A program made the translations under genes and the position numbers. 64,000 nucleotides of DNA from Pseudomonas libanensis (GTDB lineage: Bacteria; Pseudomonadota; Gammaproteobacteria; Pseudomonadales; Pseudomonadaceae), in assembly GCF_001439685.1 (NCBI RefSeq), contig NZ_JYLH01000002.1, positions 124,001 through 188,000 on the forward strand, written 5' to 3'. This document shows positions 9,993 through 19,340 of this stretch, one piece after another (position 1 is the first letter of the stretch; each line of letters begins with the position of its first letter). The notes under the pieces were generated by a model that made no database searches, had not been told where the DNA came from, and saw nothing but the letters and a program-made list of their open reading frames with translations.

Positions 9993-11740
9993 GCGCCTGG
10001 ATTCCTTCCGGCCTGGTACTGACGACTGAAACTGACACCGGGTTTTTCTTTCGGCGCTTCCTGCTGCCCGGACAATGCGCGCAACACTTCCTGGCTCGGC
10101 CCGAACGCTTGCAGATGGCCTTCGCCGAGCACCAGCAGCTTGTCGGCCTGGGCCAGCGCCGAGGAGCGGTGGGTTACCAGTACCACGCTGCTGCCCTGGG
10201 CTTTCATCTGCACGATGGCGCTGGCCAGCGCAGCTTCGCCGACGGTGTCGAGGTTGGAGTTGGGCTCATCCAGCACGATCAGGCGTGGGCTGCCGTACAG
10301 GGCGCGGGCCAGGGCTACCCGTTGTTTCTGGCCACCGGACAGGCCGCCGCCGTTGTCGCCCAGCACGGTGTCATAGCCTTGGGGCAGGCGCAGGATCAGT
10401 TCATGTACACCGGCCTGTTGTGCGGCCTTGACCACCCGTTCCGGGTCGGCCTCGCGAAAGCGCGCGATGTTGTCGGCGATGCTGCCGCTGAACAGCTCAA
10501 TGTCCTGGGGCAAATAACCGATATGCGGGCCGAGGTCGTCGCGGTCCCAACGATGGATATCCGCGCCGTCCAGGCGCACGGTGCCGGCCAGGGTCGGCCA
10601 GACGCCCACCAGCACCCGAGCCAGGGTGGACTTGCCGGAGCCCGACGCGCCCAGCACCCCGAGCACTTCCCCGGCCGCCAGGTTGAAGCTGACCTGATGC
10701 AAAGTCGCCATGCGTCGCCCCGGCGGGCCGGCGCTGACCTGCTCGAAACTGACCTGGCCCTTGGGTGCCGGCAAGGCCATCTGCTCGACTTCCGGGGGGA
10801 ATTCGCGCAGCAGTTCGTCGAGGCGCTGGTAGGCCAGCTTGGCCGAGCTCCATTGCTTCCATACGGCAATCAGCTGGTCGATGGGGCTGAGTACGCGGCC
10901 CATCAGGATGGAGCCTGCGATCATCATGCCGGCCGTCATTTCACCCCTGATCACCAGGAAGGCGCCGAGGCCCAATACCAGGGATTGCAGGCACAGGCGC
11001 AGGGATTTGCTCAGGGAGGTGATCACCGAACCGGTATCGCTGGCCTTGTTCTGGAAACCGAGGAATTGCGCGTGCACCGCGAACCAACGCTGGCGCAAAG
11101 CGCCAAGCATGCCCATGGCCTGGATTGTCTCGGCGTTGTGCAAATGGCTGGTAGCCAACTGAGTCGACTGCTGGGAAAAGATACTCGCCTCGCCCAACGG
11201 CTTTTTCGTCAGGTATTCATTCAGGCATGCCAGCCCGATCAACAGCACCGCACCGGCCGTGGCCAGCACGCCGAGCCACACATTGAAGAGGAAAATCACG
11301 AACAGGTAGATCGGGAACCACGGCGCATCGAAAAACGCGAACAGCGCAGGCCCGGTGATGAATTGGCGGATAGCGGTCAGGTCGCCCAGGGACTGCCCGG
11401 CGTGCCCCTGGCCGCGCTGCAGGTTGCGTTCGAACGCGGCCTTGTAGACGCGCAAATTGAAACGCCGCTCCAACTGGCTGCCAATACGGATCACGACAAA
11501 ACTGCGCACCACTTCCAGCAGGCCGATAAACGCAAAGAAGCCCACGACCATCAGCGTCAACATCACCAGCGTGGTTTCATTCTGGGAGGACAATACACGG
11601 TCATACACCTGCAGCATGTAAATCGACGGCACCAGCATCAGCAGGTTAATCAGCGCCGTAAAGCAACCGATGCTGATCAAAATACTCTTGTATTCACCCA
11701 ACGCCCTGAATAAGGGCGCAACCCCATGGGACTTCGCCAT
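9989..11740 (-). CDS. aprD: ABC transporter ATPase/permease of the type I protease/lipase exporter
   Basis: Inner membrane engine of the exporter, 583 residues from the ATG at 11740 (MAKSHGVAPLF). The upstream AAGGAAG favours this start over a frame extension to 11782. The N-terminal half is an ABC exporter membrane domain (about residues 15-290). The ATPase half has Walker A GASGSGKST at 364-372, signature LSGGQ at 467-471 and Walker B LIVLDEP at 487-493. There is no N-terminal C39-like domain, as in the PrtD/AprD branch that recognises uncleaved C-terminal signals. It lies about 100 bases downstream of aprI on the same strand. Confidence 0.95.
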   Translation of the reverse strand: MAKSHGVAPLFRALGEYKSILISIGCFTALINLLMLVPSIYMLQVYDRVLSSQNETTLVMLTLMVVGFFAFIGLLEVVRSFVVIRIGSQLERRFNLRVYKAAFERNLQRGQGHAGQSLGDLTAIRQFITGPALFAFFDAPWFPIYLFVIFLFNVWLGVLATAGAVLLIGLACLNEYLTKKPLGEASIFSQQSTQLATSHLHNAETIQAMGMLGALRQRWFAVHAQFLGFQNKASDTGSVITSLSKSLRLCLQSLVLGLGAFLVIRGEMTAGMMIAGSILMGRVLSPIDQLIAVWKQWSSAKLAYQRLDELLREFPPEVEQMALPAPKGQVSFEQVSAGPPGRRMATLHQVSFNLAAGEVLGVLGASGSGKSTLARVLVGVWPTLAGTVRLDGADIHRWDRDDLGPHIGYLPQDIELFSGSIADNIARFREADPERVVKAAQQAGVHELILRLPQGYDTVLGDNGGGLSGGQKQRVALARALYGSPRLIVLDEPNSNLDTVGEAALASAIVQMKAQGSSVVLVTHRSSALAQADKLLVLGEGHLQAFGPSQEVLRALSGQQEAPKEKPGVSFSRQYQAGRNPGA

Positions 11741-11841
11741 ATTATTTGATCTTCCTTGGAGCGAATGACGCGCAATAATCACCCTTGCCCGAAACAGGGC
11801 TCGGCCAACTATTAAATCGAGTTATATGCTTATAACTTGAA

Positions 11842-12210
11842 CTAAGGTATTCGTTTCAGTTCGACAACTTCCCCGGCTTTAGTACGGGCTTGATATTCAC
11901 CCTCTTTCTGGCGATTCAAGTGCGTAATTCCTGAACCCTCAGCGTTAAACAGCCAAATACCATCCGGTGTGGGCGACCAGGTCAGTGGCTTGTCGCCCAG
12001 CCATTGCGCGGCACACGCGATATCGCCATCCAGGGAATTGGCCTGCTCGAGCAACTCCAGGGCACACACCTTATTCTGCTGCTTCAACTCCCAATGCCCG
12101 GCCAATTGCGCGGTGGTGGGTAAAACCAGACTGCTCGCCATTGCATGGGCTCCTGCCGACACGAACAACACCTGCGACACACAGGCGATCAAATGGGAAA
12201 AACGCGGCAT
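11842..12210 (-). CDS. aprI: Alkaline protease inhibitor (AprI/Inh family)
   Basis: Small periplasmic inhibitor that binds serralysin-type metalloproteases and protects the producing cell. The start is set at the ATG at 12210 (MPRFSHLIAC) because GGAG sits six bases upstream; an extension to 12225 is less likely. The 122-residue protein has a signal peptide ending near AGAHA, followed by the typical mature start SSLVLPTTAQLAGHW and the inhibitor fold with a cysteine pair (Cys in NKVCALEL and in DIACAAQW). It lies between aprX and aprD in the standard order. Confidence 0.93.
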   Translation of the reverse strand: MPRFSHLIACVSQVLFVSAGAHAMASSLVLPTTAQLAGHWELKQQNKVCALELLEQANSLDGDIACAAQWLGDKPLTWSPTPDGIWLFNAEGSGITHLNRQKEGEYQARTKAGEVVELKRIP

Positions 12211-12258
12211 TTCAAGCTCCATCATAGAGCGCGGCGCCGAAGCACCGCGCGCTTCACA

Positions 12259-13692
12259 TCACGCCACGATGTCGCTGACCGCTGCCTGGCCTACGGTGGT
12301 GACGAGGAAATCCGCCACGCCGTGCCCGGAGAAGTCCACGGCCAACGTACCCAGGTTGGTGCCTGAGGCGTAGGACAGAACAGCATCGCCGGCATGCCCG
12401 GTGAATGCATTGACGAAGGTCACGCCCGCACCCTTGGTGATACCGGACAGGTCGATCTTGTCCGAACCCGAGGTGAAGTCGAAGAGCTTGTCCGCCGCCC
12501 CTGGACGGGAATCGGAACTGGCACCGTACACAAACGTGTCGCTGCCGGCCCCGCCCCACAGTTGGTCCGCACCGCCGCCACCGTAGATGAGGTCGCTGCC
12601 GGCCCCGCCCTTAATCAGGTTAGCGGCTTGGTTACCAATGATCAGATCGTTGCCCGCGCCACCAAAGGCGTTCTCGACGGTCACACCCTTGGCGATGGAC
12701 ACGTTGCCCACCAGGCCGCCAACGTCGGAGAACGAGGTGGCATTGAGGTTGATCTTCTGGTTCTGGGTGAAACCGGAGAAGTCCAGGGTGTCATTGCCAC
12801 CACCGTCCCAGACCGAGAACACCAGCTTGTCGGCATTGGATGTGGCGCTGAGGAAATCACGCCCGGTGTTGGAGTTGAACCCGTAGGTGGTGTCACCGGC
12901 ACGGGTGTTGAGGTTGGCACCGTAGAGCTTCTGGATCGCGGCGATGTCGTCGATCAGCGGGCCGGAAGCGTAAGCCTCGACGCCGCCTTTGCTGAAGTTC
13001 TGGTTGGTGTTGCTCTCGCTCCAGTAACTCATGAGGCTGTAGCCGCGCGTGTCCTGTCCATAGGTCGCGTCGTTGTAGGTAGGGTTGCCATTCCCGGCGT
13101 TGTAGTCGCCAGGGTGAGCCAGGCCCAGGGTGTGGCCGATTTCATGGGTGAGGGTCTGCCGGCCATAGTTGTTCAGGTCCGGGGTCTTGTTCGGCGTGTA
13201 GCTGTTGTTGGTCAGGTACCACGAGGTGCCGTCGTAGCCTGCACCAGTGCCGGGCAGGTAGGCGAACGCCGCCGCGCCGTCCTGGCCGCTGCTGTAGTTG
13301 CCGAAGGTCATGTGACCATCACCACCGCTGGCTTTCTCGGTGAAGGTGACGTTGGCCACGTCCGACCAGGATTGCATGGCCAGTGCGGCCTGTGCTTTCT
13401 GCTGGGCGTTGAATTGGCTGAACCCGGAGATGCCATGTTTGTTCATGGTGCTCGAGGATGCCGAGGTGAGGAAGGTGTAGGTCAGATCGATCTTGCCGTT
13501 GCCATCAAAGTCCCGGTACGCGGCGCCATCCCGCAGCAGCTGGGTGGCTGCCTGGTCGACGGTGTAGGACGGCTTGCCATTGACCGTAAGGTTGCCGCCA
13601 CGGTCATACAAATGGCTGAAGCTATCGATTTGCGAGTAAGCAGTGCTGGCTTGCGCGGCAGATACAATAGCCTTGTCTTTTACTTTTGACAT
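12259..13692 (-). CDS. aprX: Serralysin-type alkaline zinc metalloprotease
   Basis: Secreted M10B metalloprotease, 477 residues, the major caseinolytic exoenzyme of P. fluorescens. A short propeptide precedes the catalytic domain with the zinc motif [11 protein letters not shown] at 183-193 and the Met-turn MSYW around Met221. RTX calcium-binding nonapeptides ([31 protein letters not shown]) lie at about 345-395. The C-terminus SDIVA matches the uncleaved type I secretion signal of this family. It is the first gene of the locus. Its ribosome binding site overlaps a predicted RsmA site (see 13699-13708). Often called aprA. Confidence 0.96.
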   Translation of the reverse strand: MSKVKDKAIVSAAQASTAYSQIDSFSHLYDRGGNLTVNGKPSYTVDQAATQLLRDGAAYRDFDGNGKIDLTYTFLTSASSSTMNKHGISGFSQFNAQQKAQAALAMQSWSDVANVTFTEKASGGDGHMTFGNYSSGQDGAAAFAYLPGTGAGYDGTSWYLTNNSYTPNKTPDLNNYGRQTLTHEIGHTLGLAHPGDYNAGNGNPTYNDATYGQDTRGYSLMSYWSESNTNQNFSKGGVEAYASGPLIDDIAAIQKLYGANLNTRAGDTTYGFNSNTGRDFLSATSNADKLVFSVWDGGGNDTLDFSGFTQNQKINLNATSFSDVGGLVGNVSIAKGVTVENAFGGAGNDLIIGNQAANLIKGGAGSDLIYGGGGADQLWGGAGSDTFVYGASSDSRPGAADKLFDFTSGSDKIDLSGITKGAGVTFVNAFTGHAGDAVLSYASGTNLGTLAVDFSGHGVADFLVTTVGQAAVSDIVA

Positions 13693-13698
13693 AAACGT

Positions 13699-13708
13699 AC
13701 TTCCTTGT
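13699..13708 (-). promoter_or_regulatory. RsmA/CsrA-type binding site overlapping the aprX ribosome binding site
   Basis: On the minus strand the bases ACAAGGAAGT match the RsmA/CsrA consensus ACANGGANGU at every fixed position. They contain the Shine-Dalgarno sequence, and the aprX ATG follows six bases later. In fluorescent pseudomonads the homologous protease is known to be controlled by Gac/Rsm, so repression by RsmA covering the ribosome site fits. Binding itself is inferred. Confidence 0.6.
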
Positions 13709-14033
13709 TTGCAAGTGCATCAGTCTTTGTTCGATAGGAACCTCGCGGGCGAGGATAGTCCTATCACTCACCTCTTTTGAAGGCGTAAGAAAACTGACAC
13801 AACTTGAAATCTTTCGTCTACCACTATTTCCACGGCTAAAGTGTGACGCAGGTTCAACTTGAGTAAGTCGCACGTAGTGTTTACTGGGAACCCTCGCTTT
13901 TTATCGGCCCCGTACGGAGCCGTTATATTTAAATATTAAATAGCAGTAATGCCGCTCTAGCTGGGCGGCACACTTGAGTAATGGATCCAATATATTGTCA
14001 CGGTGTCAATGACGACATTAAAGAGCCATCATT

Positions 14034-14050
14034 CGCACTGTTAAAGTGCG
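14034..14050 (-). terminator. Possible terminator hairpin after the P1 peptidase gene
   Basis: A perfect six-base stem CGCACT/AGTGCG with a five-base loop lies eight bases downstream of the stop codon. There is no strong run of T, so intrinsic termination is uncertain. A second hairpin at 13950-13970 could act with it. Confidence 0.35.
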
Positions 14051-14057
14051 TTGCCCC

Positions 14058-15164
14058 CTATTGCCGGGGCATACTCCAACCACACTTATGCAATGCTTCC
14101 AAGAGCGTCTCGGTGTCAAGCCCTGGCACCTTGACCCCCTCTTGTGTGGTCATGTCTTCACCCGCAAGGATCGCGTTAATGATCGCTTCTTCCACTGCCT
14201 CGGCCGCAGCGCTGAACAGCGGCGAAATATGATCGTTATTGACCATGTGCAGCGCCGTTTGCAGTGGCAGGTCTTTACGCCCGTAATCTGCCGGCGGCAA
14301 ATCCTGGTTACCGGTGGCAAAGGCTAAAAACAGGTCGCCACTGGAATCCTCGGTGCCACCCCCGGTGCGCGCGATGCCAATGGATGCACGCTGTGCCAGG
14401 CGTTGGCATTGGTTGGGCAGCAAGGGTGCGTCCGTGGCGATAATCACCACGATAGACCCCATGCCGGGCGTACCCCGCTCAGCGAAAGGCGACGCAATGT
14501 CCATCAAGTGGCGCCCCACTGGATAACCATCGACCCGCAGCTCCTGGCGCTTGCCATGGTTGGCCTGCACCAGTACGCCGACGGTCCAGCCGCCCTGCTC
14601 CGCCGGCAAACGCCGTGAAGCCGTGCCGATACCACCCTTGAACTCATGACAGATCATGCCGGTGCCGCCGCCCACCGCGCCCTCCTGCACCGGGCCGCCT
14701 TCAGCGTTTTCCAGGGCCTGGCGTACATGCTCAGGTTGCACATGCTGGCCCCAGATATCGTTGAGCAAGCCGTCGTAGGTTTCCATGACCACCGGCATGC
14801 ACCAGTACACCGCAGGGTCCGCCAGGCGCTCGCGCTCCAGGGCGATCAAGGTGTCACGCACAATCCCGATGCTGTGGGTGTTGGTGATGGCCATTGCCGT
14901 GGTCAACAGCCCCGCCTCGCTGATCCACTCAAGGCCGGTGGCGTCGCCGTTGCCATTGAGCACGTGGTAACCGGCGAAACAAGGTTGGTGCCGCGCCTCC
15001 CCGGCACGCGGCTGGATCAACGTGACCCCGGTTCGCACCTGCTTGCCGTCGATATCTGCCTTGAGCGTGGTGTGACCCACGCGAACCCCGGGAACATCGG
15101 TGATGGCATTCAATTCGCCGGGCGTGCCCAGCCCCAACGTGATGCCCAATTGACGTGCACGCAT
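14058..15164 (-). CDS. P1-family (DmpA-like) aminopeptidase
   Basis: Self-processing N-terminal nucleophile peptidase of the DmpA/BapA family, 368 residues; such enzymes remove N-terminal D- or L-residues or cleave beta-peptides. The N-terminal pattern TDVPGVRVGHTTL and the glycine-rich GAVGGGTGMICHEFKGG (163-179) are typical. The expected autocleavage pair is Gly236-Ser237 (PGMGSIVVII), giving alpha and beta chains. I start at the ATG at 15164, with AAGGAG five bases upstream, rather than at the GTG at 15170. It lies nine bases downstream of an APC permease gene, so the two probably form an operon for uptake and hydrolysis of small peptides or amides. Confidence 0.85.
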   Translation of the reverse strand: MRARQLGITLGLGTPGELNAITDVPGVRVGHTTLKADIDGKQVRTGVTLIQPRAGEARHQPCFAGYHVLNGNGDATGLEWISEAGLLTTAMAITNTHSIGIVRDTLIALERERLADPAVYWCMPVVMETYDGLLNDIWGQHVQPEHVRQALENAEGGPVQEGAVGGGTGMICHEFKGGIGTASRRLPAEQGGWTVGVLVQANHGKRQELRVDGYPVGRHLMDIASPFAERGTPGMGSIVVIIATDAPLLPNQCQRLAQRASIGIARTGGGTEDSSGDLFLAFATGNQDLPPADYGRKDLPLQTALHMVNNDHISPLFSAAAEAVEEAIINAILAGEDMTTQEGVKVPGLDTETLLEALHKCGWSMPRQ

Positions 15165-15173
15165 ACCCACTCC

Positions 15174-16538
15174 TTACAGTTTCTGAAACGCCGGGCTCAA
15201 CCGGCCGCTGATGCAATACAGAATCACCGACAGGGCCAGCAAGCCGATGATGATCATGATGTCGCGCACCGATGCCTCCAGGATCAAGGTCACCAGCAGG
15301 TAACCCGCGCCGAGCACCGCCAGCAAGGCCGGCAGTGGCCACAACGGCATGCGATAGGGATGCTCGCGATCACGCAGCAGTACCCGGCTCATCAGCGCAC
15401 ACAGCGCCACCACCAGGTACACCAGCATGATCAGCAAGACGCTGAACGAGGTCAGGTCAGCCAGGTTCGAGCTGAAACTCAACAGCGCCGAAGGAATCGC
15501 CAGGAACAGCGTCGCCAGCCACGGCGAATCCCAGCGCGGGTGAATGCGTGTGAACAGCTTGTTGATGCTCGGCGTCCACAACGCATCGCGACCGCTGCTG
15601 AATACCACCCGGCCAATCTGGATGACGATGGCGACAATGGCGTTGAACACCGACAGGAAGATCCCGGCGCTGACCAGTCGCGACAGGGTTTCATTGCCAT
15701 GGCTGGTCAACAGGTAACCGATGGGATCGGGGCTGCTGATCATCGCGCTCAGGGACGGCGCGCCAATCAACAATGCCGTGATCGGCACCAGCTCGATCAC
15801 CACCACCAGGCCCAGGGACCACAACACCGCCTTGTGTACGCCCTTGCCGCCGCATTTCATGTCTTCGGCCAGCAACACCGCCGGGCCGTAACCATTGAAC
15901 GAGAACAGGCCGATGCCAACCGCACCGATCACCAGGGCCCAGGGCGCCAGATGCAACACGCCGTTTTCGACGATCTGCGGCTGGAACAACACACTGGCCG
16001 GCTGTACCGGGTTGCCGAAGCCGATTACCACGATCACCAGCAAGGCCGCCACTTCCAGCAGCAGGCACGTGCCGGTGATCCAGGCATTGAGCTTTATATT
16101 GAGAATACCCAGGGCGTAGCTGGATACCACGATCACCAGGGCGACGGTCTGTGAATCGAAGTTTGTGCCCAGGGCGTTATTCAGGTAGGTGGCCGCCCCC
16201 GTTGCCAGCACCGGCGGGATAAACAGCAACATCACCAGCACAGTCAGGAACGTCGCGTAGCCGGCCATGCCGCCAAACACCCGCTTGGCATACACATATT
16301 CGCCACCGGCGCTGTTATGGGCGCGGCCCAGTTCCGCGTAACAGAAGGCGAACATCAGCGCGAGCAACGCGGCCATCACAAAAGCGAGGAACACACCGCT
16401 CCCCGCCTGCTGGATAGCGAATGGTGCGATCACAAATACGGAACTGGCCGGCGTTACCGCGGAAACGGTAATGGCCACTACGTCAAAGACGCTCAGGGTG
16501 GGCTTGAGCACGCCATCGGGCGCGGGAGTAGCGCTCAT
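15174..16538 (-). CDS. APC-family amino acid permease
   Basis: Inner membrane amino acid/amine transporter, 454 residues with about twelve hydrophobic segments. The N-terminal region SVFDVVAITVSAVTPASSVF and the AGGEYVYAKRVFGG pattern after the second helix are typical of APC transporters. It is immediately upstream of the P1 peptidase gene on the same strand and divergent from a LuxR-type regulator, which may control it. The substrate cannot be read from the sequence. Confidence 0.85.
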   Translation of the reverse strand: MSATPAPDGVLKPTLSVFDVVAITVSAVTPASSVFVIAPFAIQQAGSGVFLAFVMAALLALMFAFCYAELGRAHNSAGGEYVYAKRVFGGMAGYATFLTVLVMLLFIPPVLATGAATYLNNALGTNFDSQTVALVIVVSSYALGILNIKLNAWITGTCLLLEVAALLVIVVIGFGNPVQPASVLFQPQIVENGVLHLAPWALVIGAVGIGLFSFNGYGPAVLLAEDMKCGGKGVHKAVLWSLGLVVVIELVPITALLIGAPSLSAMISSPDPIGYLLTSHGNETLSRLVSAGIFLSVFNAIVAIVIQIGRVVFSSGRDALWTPSINKLFTRIHPRWDSPWLATLFLAIPSALLSFSSNLADLTSFSVLLIMLVYLVVALCALMSRVLLRDREHPYRMPLWPLPALLAVLGAGYLLVTLILEASVRDIMIIIGLLALSVILYCISGRLSPAFQKL

Positions 16539-16736
16539 ATCGTTATCCTCTGTCGTTGTTTTTGGTGTGAGGCAGAAACGAAAAATGATGTTTTTACGGG
16601 ATATGCTTCCCGTTGGATGACTGCGACGTTATCGGCCCTGGATCTATCAGCCAATTCCCCTATTGGCGTACTCCCCTTGACGATGCCCGATAAAAGCCGA
16701 ACCCTTGGCGGATATTTCGATGATGGAGCCAGGTAC

Positions 16737-17522
16737 ATGCATCTGTTCAGGGAAATCGGCATGCATGCGGGGTTGGGTCGCACCCTGTCACAGATCGGCA
16801 CCGAGCGGTTCTGGAAACAGCTGGTGCTGTTACTGCACCAATGCCTGCCCTTCGATAACGCCCTGGCGATTTTCTACCCGCTGGATGGCCCGCCCCAGGC
16901 CCTGGAGGAATACGACGCCCAACCCAGCAGTAAACCGGCTTCGATGCTGGTGTACCTCAATGGCTTGTACCTGCTCGATCCGTTTTATCAAGCGTGTCGC
17001 GAGCACTATGCCAGCGGCGTTTACCGCCTGGAGGAAGTGGCGCCGGACCATTTCCGCCAGAGTGAGTACTTCCTCAACTATTTCCACGACAACGTGCTGG
17101 AAGACGAGGTGCAATTTATCCTGCAATTGCCCGGCACGGGCACGCTCTCGCTGTCACTGGGTATGCAGCGGCGCTTCAGTTTCGAAGAAACCGGGCTGTT
17201 GACCACGCTGGCGGCCTGGGTGCTGCCGCTGATGCAGCAGCACTGGCAACAAAGCACTCAGCGGGCTCCGGCGATGGACAGCCAGATCCGAGACGCATTG
17301 AGCCACTTTGGCAGTGGTGTGCTCTCGGACCGCGAACTGGAAATCGCCCGCCTGGTATTGCGCGGCTTTTCTTCCAAGGCCATGGCCGAACGCCTCAAGA
17401 TCTCGCCGGACACGGTGAAAGTGCATCGTAGGCATTTGTACGCCAAGCTGGACATCTCGTCCCAGCCCGAGTTGTTTTCACTGTTTATCCAATCATTGGG
17501 GCACGACCTGGATAATCCGTAG
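16737..17522 (+). CDS. LuxR-type transcriptional regulator
   Basis: DNA-binding regulator of 261 residues from the ATG at 16737, chosen for GGAG eight bases upstream; an in-frame ATG at 16683 lacks a clear ribosome site. The last 60 residues form a LuxR helix-turn-helix (LSDRELEIARLVLRGFSS, then SPDTVKVHRRHLYAKLDI). The first 190 residues do not show an autoinducer-domain signature I recognise and match a group of orphan pseudomonad LuxR proteins. It is divergent from the APC permease/P1 peptidase pair and convergent with the small RTX-like gene two bases downstream of its stop. Control of the permease operon is the simplest guess. Confidence 0.8.
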   Translation: MHLFREIGMHAGLGRTLSQIGTERFWKQLVLLLHQCLPFDNALAIFYPLDGPPQALEEYDAQPSSKPASMLVYLNGLYLLDPFYQACREHYASGVYRLEEVAPDHFRQSEYFLNYFHDNVLEDEVQFILQLPGTGTLSLSLGMQRRFSFEETGLLTTLAAWVLPLMQQHWQQSTQRAPAMDSQIRDALSHFGSGVLSDRELEIARLVLRGFSSKAMAERLKISPDTVKVHRRHLYAKLDISSQPELFSLFIQSLGHDLDNP

Positions 17523-17524
17523 AT

Positions 17525-17992
17525 TTAATCCGAATGAAAGAAATTAATATGCTCCGGTAAGAGATTGACACCGTCAACGCGCACAGAAAAGTTCGGGCCT
17601 TCAGGGGTGACTTTGATATTCAAGGTGCTCACGCCAAACTCATGGCTCAACTGCACATCACCGACGTCCACGGGTGGGCCTGGTTGAATGTTAATGGCCG
17701 ATATATTGTGGTCTTTTAGTACCAATGACACATCGATCTCATCTTCCTTGGGATTGAAGTTCAAGATCGTGTCCGGATCATCGCTGAGGGAGTCGGTACT
17801 TTGCTCATATTTGAATGTATTTTCACCTTGCCGGCCCACCAACTGGTCGGCGCCACCGCCGCCGATAAGCACTGAGGGCTCGCCACGCTGGGCTTCCAGG
17901 CGTTCGCGCTGGTCTGTGCCGCGCAAGACGGGATGGCTGTTTTCTGGCTGGGTCCACGTGCCACCTGTTGGAAGGCTTTGTATGGAGGACAT
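17525..17992 (-). CDS. Small RTX-like protein, probable type I secretion substrate
   Basis: A protein of 155 residues from the ATG at 17992, with AAGGTG six bases upstream. It has one glycine-rich calcium-binding repeat ([12 protein letters not shown], about residues 45-56), followed by the pattern that usually closes RTX proteins: ENTFKYEQSTDSL, then an acidic stretch DTILNFNPKEDEIDVS. There is no catalytic domain and no N-terminal signal peptide. It therefore looks like a free C-terminal secretion module. The nearest exporter is AprDEF, 6 kb away. It could be a true mini-substrate or the shortened relic of a larger exoprotein; the intact frame and good ribosome site favour a working gene. 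Confidence 0.7.
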   Translation of the reverse strand: MSSIQSLPTGGTWTQPENSHPVLRGTDQRERLEAQRGEPSVLIGGGGADQLVGRQGENTFKYEQSTDSLSDDPDTILNFNPKEDEIDVSLVLKDHNISAINIQPGPPVDVGDVQLSHEFGVSTLNIKVTPEGPNFSVRVDGVNLLPEHINFFHSD

Positions 17993-18201
17993 TTTAATCA
18001 CCTTTTAGATAATGCGTTTATGTGAAAGTGTTACGTGCATCGGACCAAAATCTCTCACATTGTAAACAACACTTTCCATGGGTAATATTTGACATCAAAT
18101 GTCTTAAATATGACGTCATTATCTATTCAAGCGCTTTCGACGGTTAAGCCTGCCGAAGGATATGTAAAAGACTGACTTACAGGGTAAGCCAGCCCATTTA
18201 A

Positions 18202-19281
18202 TCAGCGTCCTGTGCGAACGGTATTCCACACTCGCGTGCGAATCCGATCAATGTTCAACGGCATGGCCTCCAACGCGAACAACTTGTCCATCATATCCGG
18301 GCTCGGATACACCTTGGTGTCCGCCTTGATCGCCGGATCCACCAGACTATCGGCCGCCGCGTTGCCGTTGGCGTAGTGCACGTAGTTGGTAACGCTGGCC
18401 ATCACTTCCGGGCGCAGCAGGTAGTTCATGAAGGCATAGCCGGCTTTTTCATCGGGCGCGTCGGCGGGCATGGCGACCATATCGAACCAGATGGCTGCGC
18501 CTTCCTTGGGAATGTTGTAGCCGATGTTCACGCCGTTCTTGGCTTCCTTGGCGCGGCTTTCGGCCTGCAGGATGTCGCCGGAAAAGCCGACAGCCACGCA
18601 GATATCGCCATTGGCCAGGTCAGCGGTGTATTTCGAGGAGTGGAAATACGCCACGTAAGGCCGCACTTTCATCAGCAGGTCTTCGGCCTTTTTGTAGTCC
18701 TCGGGCTTTTTGCTGTGGTGCGGCAAGCCCAGGTAGTTCAGCGCTGCCGGCAACAGCTCCGGGCCATTGTCGAGGATGGCCACGCCACATTTTTGCAGCT
18801 TGGCCATGTTTTCCGGCTTGAAGATCAGGTCCCAGGAATCCACCGGCGCGTTATCGCCCAATACGGCCTTGACCTTGTCGATGTTGTAGCCGATGCCGGT
18901 GCTGCCCCACAGGTACGGGAAGCCGTGTTCGTTGCCCGGGTCGTTGTTTTCCACGGCCTTGAGCAGCACCGGGTTGAGGTTCTTCCAGTTCGGCAACTGG
19001 CGCTTATCGAGTTTTTTCAGGGCGCCGCCCTGGATTTGACGGGCCATGAAATGGTTGGACGGAAACACCACGTCGTAGCCGGACTTGCCGGTCATCAACT
19101 TGCCGTCGAGGGTTTCGTTGCTGTCGTACAGGTCGTAGGTGAAACCGATGCCGGTGTCTTTCTGGAAGTTCCTGGTGGTGTCCGGCGCAATGTAGTCCGA
19201 CCAGTTGTAGATCTTCACGGTCTCGGCGGCCTGGCTGATGGAGGCCAGCAACATCAAGGGCAACAGGGCAATAGCTTTCAT
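18202..19281 (-). CDS. Polyamine ABC transporter periplasmic binding protein (PotF/SpuD-like)
   Basis: Periplasmic solute-binding protein, 359 residues from the ATG at 19281 (MKAIALLPLMLLASISQAAE gives a clear signal peptide). The start of the mature protein, VKIYNWSDYIAPDTTRNFQK, and later LWGSTGIGYN are typical of PotD/PotF/SpuD spermidine or putrescine binders. It lies 59 bases downstream of a cupin gene and an FAD-dependent amine-oxidase-like gene on the same strand, which fits putrescine use. No permease or ATPase genes are nearby, so it must use a transporter encoded elsewhere or act as a sensor subunit. Confidence 0.88.
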   Translation of the reverse strand: MKAIALLPLMLLASISQAAETVKIYNWSDYIAPDTTRNFQKDTGIGFTYDLYDSNETLDGKLMTGKSGYDVVFPSNHFMARQIQGGALKKLDKRQLPNWKNLNPVLLKAVENNDPGNEHGFPYLWGSTGIGYNIDKVKAVLGDNAPVDSWDLIFKPENMAKLQKCGVAILDNGPELLPAALNYLGLPHHSKKPEDYKKAEDLLMKVRPYVAYFHSSKYTADLANGDICVAVGFSGDILQAESRAKEAKNGVNIGYNIPKEGAAIWFDMVAMPADAPDEKAGYAFMNYLLRPEVMASVTNYVHYANGNAAADSLVDPAIKADTKVYPSPDMMDKLFALEAMPLNIDRIRTRVWNTVRTGR

Positions 19282-19340
19282 GGTTCGATTCCTGGCGGTT
19301 TTAGGGCTGTTGTTATGGCAGGCGATCAAGGATCAAAGCG

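Larger units (their letters stand above)
13693..14057. other. Intergenic region upstream of aprX
   Basis: This 365-base gap carries the aprX promoter and leader. Its middle (about 13.92-13.95 kb) is AT-rich compared with the neighbours. Two small hairpins are visible: CGCACT/AGTGCG at 14034-14050 and TGCCGC/GCGGCA at 13950-13970. Both lie just downstream of the P1 peptidase gene on its strand and may end that transcript. I saw no convincing ORF. Confidence 0.5.

Noticed and set aside
12600..12900. Short repeated units in aprX considered as a CRISPR or tandem DNA repeat
   Set aside because: They encode RTX nonapeptides of the protease and vary at the DNA level; they are protein repeats.
12394..13689. 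Plus-strand ORF of 431 codons opposite aprX
   Set aside because: Antisense of the RTX metalloprotease. The sense strand has motifs, secretion signal and ribosome site.
14646..16154. Plus-strand ORF of 502 codons opposite the peptidase and permease genes
   Set aside because: Spans two well-recognised minus-strand genes, and its protein is full of His and Gln runs typical of antisense translation.
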